Shown one piece after another: positions 59,620 to 64,000 of a DNA stretch of 64,000 nt. Numbering within the stretch: position 1 is the stretch's first letter; every line of letters starts with the position of its first letter. The stretch lies in contig CM063252.1 in NCBI GenBank assembly GCA_032158295.1, positions 18,124,036 to 18,188,035 on the forward strand. Direction: 5' to 3'. The position numbers and the translations under genes were made by a program. The DNA is from Pycnopodia helianthoides (Eukaryota; Echinodermata; Asteroidea; Forcipulatida; Asteriidae). The notes beneath the pieces are model-generated. The model was not told the DNA's origin. It saw only the letters and a program-made list of their open reading frames with translations, and did no database searches.

Positions 59620-59881
59620 GTGAGTTTAAGGATTATTGTTCAAAGGAAGTGGTGTATTCATTCAGAGAAACTGAGGAAAGTTGGGGTTTTTTCAGTCCGC
59701 AATATGGCGATATTTTGGAGTTTGAAAAACATGGACGTGCCCGGCTTTCCAGTATACACAGGAAGTTAGAATAGTAGTGGGTTGATCCAAGTCACAGGGC
59801 TTTGAGTCAGTCGTGTTCATTTTGTTGAGAGTTGGGCAGTTACATTCATTTAGCCTAATATTTACTAGCGATAGCCTGACC

Positions 59882-60223
59882 TTAAAGGTATTGTACACTT
59901 TTGGTAACAGCTCAAAATCAGTGTCCACATTTTGTGTGGTTAAACATATGCATGAACAAACGAACCTGTGAAAGTTTGAGCTCAATTGGTCATCGAGGTC
60001 ACGAGAAAATAGTGAAAAGAGATCTTATGTGTTTTCTGTTTTTTCAAATTATCACGCGCGATAATTACTATTGTTTTACTCGTTTCTCAGAAACGATAGC
60101 ATTTTAGGCAGAAATATTTTAAGGAACTCTTTCTACCAATACTTACTTTAAATCATGTAAGTTATGTGTGAATCTGTGAACATTGTGTTTTTCGATCTTA
60201 CCAATAGTGTACAGGGCCTTTAA
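59882..60223. mobile_element. ~340 bp MITE in RMI1 intron 1
   Basis: Ends ttaaaggtattgtacac and gtgtacagggcctttaa are inverted repeats. The interior has gaacctgtgaaagtttgagctcaattgg and a central atcacgcgcgataat palindrome. An eroded relative lies at 9.16-9.48 kb. Confidence 0.85.
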
Positions 60224-61152
60224 AATGTAATAAAACTAGCGCCATTGTTGCATGGCCAGTGGATAAATATACTCAATGATAATAAATTATTAGTCCCATA
60301 AAAATGTGCCAATAAGCTGGACTACTTCCGCTTGGAGGGAGTCAAGCGTAACTGGCACTATTTATACTGAGGGGGACGTCGCGCCACAATCACGTGACAC
60401 GCGTACACGGGCGAAGTTGCATGCCATGCCTCATCTTCCAAAAATTTTCCAAATGAGATGGACCAGAATAAATTTATAAAAATGAAAGGAAGCTATTATG
60501 AACACTTTTTTCTAGTACTTTGTAAAATGTGAGACTAATTAGACTTTCTGTTATTTAGAAATCTTAAATTAAAATCCGTACTTAAAAACTGGCGAACGCT
60601 TTTTCTGTGATGCTATAATTATGACACATTGGTTACGTTAGTGTTTCTCGTACTTTTTTCTGAGCGGAGCGGCATTTTTATGTGGCCTGTCGCTTGCTTG
60701 ACACGAGCAGAAGATTTCAAAATTATGTTTACTCAAATGAAAGCTGAGCCCAAGTGATGAGCTTTCCCGCTCCTTTGATATACGACGCTTTTGTTGCACC
60801 AAATTGCAACCTGATTGGTCAAGTTGACCATCGTACGCGCAATTTGCAACTAGGTCAGCCCCGCCCCGCTGCCCAGGAAAAAGTTAGCTTCCCTTTTTGG
60901 CTTACGTCCAAACCACAAACAAGGGACGTCACCAAGGCAAGTCTAACAACAGCCAAGCGGCAGAGGGCGCTATTACCAAAACTGTCAGAGCCGTGTTTTG
61001 CACCACGGCTCTGATATTCTCACACTGTGGTGTGGTTGGTATGGGGGTCTTCTGCGGCGAATAATGTATTAATGAGTTGTTCTAGTAGACTAGTACAAGT
61101 AGTATTGCACATTTCATTGCAGAATTTTGTTTTAAACTTGATTTGATTTCAG
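60224..61152 (+). other. Rest of RMI1 intron 1
   Basis: Contains a hairpin at 60,985-61,013 (cagagccgtg ... cacggctctg). The remaining sequence is not recognised. The intron ends in cttgatttgatttcag. Confidence 0.55.
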
Positions 61153-61266
61153 GTACACCATGAATTTGCAGGTTCAGAAGTTGCTACATTTCTTAAAGCC
61201 AGACATGTTCCAGTCATTGGTGATTGGACGATCGAGTGCCTTGACTGGCTCAAACAAGAATACCAG
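61153..61266 (+). CDS. RMI1: RMI1 exon 2: N-terminal domain
   Basis: RMI1 is the OB-fold scaffold of the BLM-TOP3A-RMI complex, which dissolves double Holliday junctions in the nucleus. This 114 bp exon (phase 0/0) encodes VHHEFAGSEVATFLKARHVP and VIGDWTIECLDWLKQEYQ. It matches the start of the RMI N-terminal domain (human: AETWLLAAWHVKVP..WLEACINWIQEE). Acceptor tttgatttcag and donor cag|gtaatg are good. An in-frame TGA lies just upstream within the intron, which fixes the exon start. Confidence 0.9.
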
Positions 61267-61829
61267 GTAATGACTTCGGTCCAAGTATTTTGTTTAAAAT
61301 TTCATAAAGCTGATTAAGCACAAAAAGTAGTTAAGCAAAACAAAAACATGCTTACACCGGTCAAGCTACCATGTTACATGTCACAACTTGTGACTGAGTG
61401 ATATCCTGCACATTTCTGCTAAGCAGACATTTCTTAAGCATATTTTCTGCTTAAGCAGCTATATGAAATTGGGCCCTGGTGGGCGAGGGTCTGTGTGATT
61501 GCCCAATACTTTCTGCGTACAAACAGCCTAAAAAAAATCACACAAAGAAATGATTTTGGGGAGAATTTTCTTTGAGTTTGACACCCTGTTTTGTATGTGA
61601 TTTTTTTGGAGGCCATTTGTAGTGTACATTTATACCAACCAGCACAGCAGGAGTAATCGCTACTTGTACTAATCCGCCATGCGTGTGCATGGTAAGGGCC
61701 TGGACTTCATGGGTTCTTACAAGGCATTGTATTTTAGGGCATTTCCTTGTTGAGGGAGGCCATTGTCTCATTTTCAAGGGCAATTCCAGCCCTGTTTGCA
61801 GATTTCCTCTTAGTCTTAATAATAACAAC

Positions 61830-62171
61830 AATAACTAGTTCCTATACATGTATAGTGCATTTTACAATAAGGTATCAATGCGCTGTACATTAGTGCCCTA
61901 GTCATTCGGCCAATAGCGTTCCTGTAATCTTTCTCAGCTCCCTGGGGAGTATACAGCCCTGTGCTGCCTGTGGCCCGAAGGCTTTTTCAAACACAATATC
62001 AACCTCTACCCTCGCAGGTACCCATTTATACCCCTGGGTGAAGAGAAGCAATTATAGTAAAGCATCTTGCTCAAGGACACAGTGTCATGACCGGGAATTG
62101 AACCCACACCCGATGACTTAACCACCAGAACTTGAATCCGATGCTCTAAAAACCGCTCGGCCATGACACCC
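61830..62171 (-). repeat. tRNA-derived SINE (Leu-like head), antisense in RMI1 intron 2
   Basis: Read on the minus strand it starts ggtgtcatggccgagcggtt, has the B box gtgggttcaattccc, and goes on through ccttgagcaagatgctttac and acccaggggtataaatggg. It ends around gtacagcgcattgatacc. The A/B-box head marks it as Pol III-derived. Confidence 0.85.
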
Positions 62172-62224
62172 TACAAAATATAATTGAGCGATAAGACAAA
62201 CTGTAATACTTGTTATTTTTTTTT

Positions 62225-62410
62225 TGAACCTGGGTCCCAATTTCATAGAGCTGCCGATAGCAGAAATTATTGCTTGACAATTTTCTGCTTAGCAGAAGTG
62301 AGCAGGATACCAGGCGCAACTTGTACATGTGACATGGTAATTTGGCTGGCAACCTTTTTCTGGTACAAGCATAATTTTGTTGTGCTTACATGTAGCTATT
62401 TTTTGTGCTG
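62225..62410. repeat. Copy of the abundant 'aattgggccc' dispersed family
   Basis: cccaatttcatagagctgc, gcttagcagaagtgagcagg, ggtaatttggctggcaacc and cttacatgtagct are shared in order with pieces at 4.5, 5.0, 7.7 and 61.3-61.5 kb. This copy is among the most complete. Confidence 0.65.
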
Positions 62411-62984
62411 GATAACTGGTTCATATTTTTATGTTAGTCATATCATTTGTTTGTTCTGTTATTTGGGCACCGTACCCATGTTTTGAACCACACTTTAACA
62501 ACTTGTCGTTTTTTTTTAGTAGGTACATGTAGGTAGGTTGAGTCTTCAATTCAAACTCACATTTATTTCCAAACTTCATGAAAATTTCCAAACAGTACAT
62601 AGCCAAAACATTAATTAAAAAAAGTAACCCAAAAAGCATTATTTACAAGGCAGAACATAAGATAAGTATGGAGGCATCATCTAGAAGCCGAGGCTTGTGG
62701 TGAGATGCCTGATGGACAGACAAACAGAAAGTAAACAGGAAGAAGAACGTACGGACAAACAGGTTGAACAAAGACAGAATGATGAAGATAATAATAACAA
62801 TAATGATATTAATAATAATAATAATAAGTTAAGCAATGTATATGAAAAGAGACGTCAGCTGACTACTAAACAATCGTAAATAAGAGAATAATTGCAGACT
62901 AGCCATAGTGAGAACAAACTATGTCAGTTACTGGGAGAGGAGAGCTCTTTTATAAGCACTTTTGATGTTTTTGCTCAACATCAG

Positions 62985-63131
62985 AGTCAGAATGTAACTT
63001 CAGATGAGATGAAGCAGTACGTCTACGATCAGTGGCTGGACTCGGATCTTAAAGAAATTGCAGCGCCGTCTCTACCGCAGAATTTATCACAGCAGAAGAA
63101 AACACTGCTCTCTGGCAACTATGCTCTGCAG
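62985..63131 (+). CDS. RMI1: RMI1 exon 3
   Basis: The frame reads SQNVTSDEMKQYVYDQWLDS, then DLKEIAAPSLPQ and LLSGNYALQ, aligning with the human EQWLLTDLRDLEHPLLP...GFYALQ segment. The donor is cag|gtaaga at 63,131. I chose the acceptor gctcaacatcag at 62,984 because it gives the spacing seen in vertebrate RMI1. An in-frame alternative acceptor at 62,897 (aattgcag) would add 29 residues (TSHSENKLCQ...). Later exons lie beyond the window. Confidence 0.85.
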
Positions 63132-63239
63132 GTAAGAATCTAAGTACAGACTGGGACCCTTCTTCCTTTTTGAGTGCAGCCATCAAATGATTGAAGATGT
63201 ACGCAGTGCCAGACACACCGGGGTGAACCCCTGCTCTTA

Positions 63240-63450
63240 GCGATAAGTGTACTTGGGTCATTTACGTGCATTGATAATGTTTATAACCACACACGGGACC
63301 TACGGCTTTACGTCCCATCCGAAGGTACGAAGCAATAATGGTTAAGTGTCTTGCTTAAGGACACAAGTGCCAAGACCGGGACTCAAACCCACACTCTGCC
63401 GATCAGAAACATCAGAGCTTGGGTTTGGTGCTCTTAACAGTTCGGCCACA
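63240..63450 (-). repeat. tRNA-derived SINE, antisense
   Basis: Minus-strand head gtggccgaactgttaagagc, B box gtgtgggtttgagtccc, body ccttaagcaagacactta and cggatgggacgtaaagcc. It belongs to the same family as 30,331-30,560. Confidence 0.85.
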
Positions 63451-63491
63451 AGCACTTACAATTTAAATGACCCTTATGTGGAGCTATGGAT

Positions 63492-63493
<2 letters not shown>

Positions 63494-63524
<31 letters not shown>
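63494..63524. repeat. (AAT)n microsatellite
   Basis: About ten uninterrupted aat triplets, followed by gttcttataaagcgcaaat, a sequence typical of repeat tails. Confidence 0.9.
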
Positions 63525-63527
<3 letters not shown>

Positions 63528-63759
63528 GAGTTCTTATAAAGCGCAAATATCATAGATCAAGGCGATGGACAAAAGAAACAACAATAAACAAAACAAATTA
63601 ACTAGACATTCAGTTTTTGTCAATTACAAAAAACAAGGTGTTCGTGAGTGATGTCATGAAATTGTATTTGAACAAAAACAAGAGGTGTTCGTGCTTGTAT
63701 TGCACGAACACCTAATGAGCTCTGAACAGTTGAGTTTTCATTAGTTTCTTGTATTTCAT

Positions 63760-63984
63760 AATGGACCTTTCCCATGAAATATGCTAATTAGATTCACGCA
63801 TGCGTGCAGACACTGGTTGGCAAACGCCATAGAGTTGTGCACTAGGCAGACGCGCAAACGCGTGTGCGTCACGCCATCATCAGACCCATAATAAAAGGTG
63901 CGATGTTCACTCATTTTGCCAACCAGTAGGGAAAGTGCCCACGCGCGATGTTCAATTTACAGTATTTCATGGGAAGGGTCTATT
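63760..63984. mobile_element. 225 bp MITE
   Basis: The ends aatggacctttcccatgaaat and atttcatgggaagggtctatt are inverted repeats. The interior is CpG-rich and carries a second inverted pair (ctggttggcaaa / tttgccaaccag). Confidence 0.88.
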
Positions 63985-64000
63985 GAGTCGGACTGAGGAA

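Noticed and set aside
62898..62984. Upstream extension of RMI1 exon 3
   Set aside because: It is open and has an acceptor (aattgcag), but it would add 29 residues absent from vertebrate RMI1. The acceptor at 62,984 gives the expected spacing. It remains a possible alternative.

Overview
The window is eukaryotic: protein-coding sequence is split by GT-AG introns, and most of the rest is AT-rich intergenic DNA full of SINEs, MITE-like inverted repeats and LINE relics. The two flanking conserved genes and the large NACHT-LRR genes point to an invertebrate deuterostome. The repeat style looks to me like an echinoderm, perhaps a sea star; that species-level guess is inference.

Layout on the + strand. 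(1) 826-2005 holds the last two coding exons of a tomosyn (STXBP5/STXBP5L-type) gene, ending in the R-SNARE coil, with a long probable 3'UTR behind it. (2) About 4-16.5 kb is gene-poor and holds a tRNA-derived SINE, several foldback or MITE-like elements, a 2.7 kb region bounded by inverted repeats, and an antisense LINE relic. (3) About 16.5-59 kb is a tandem segmental duplication with a period of roughly 19-21 kb, carrying two closely related NLR genes. NLR1 spans 29,441-37,015 and NLR2 spans 48,448-56,516. The flank that follows each NLR (block A) is present three times (16.8, 37.9 and 56.7 kb), while intact NLRs are present only twice. NACHT fragments at 26.1-26.5 kb and 47.8 kb are leftovers of other copies. 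(4) 59,617 to the window end holds the 5' part of RMI1, a subunit of the BLM-TOP3A-RMI dissolvasome, with its initiator ATG alone at the end of exon 1.

Each NLR is built from small, symmetrical phase-1 exons that feed one very large terminal exon. That exon encodes a NACHT ATPase, a helical region, and an LRR array made of 56-residue (168 bp) double-LRR units. The unit framework is nearly invariant at DNA level, while the predicted solvent-facing beta-strand positions differ from unit to unit. NLR2 also contains a fresh 501 bp array duplication and a frameshift that ends the array early. NLR1 carries a 91 bp minisatellite just after its stop codon. Together these describe a recombining immune-receptor cluster lying between two conserved housekeeping or neuronal genes.

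The post-duplication insertions are well dated by their paralogous empty sites: an internally deleted LINE at 44.5-47.4 kb, a TA-flanked foldback element at 43.3-44.2 kb and its 72 bp relative at 25.2 kb.

All identifications rest on reading translations and motifs by eye; no database search was possible.
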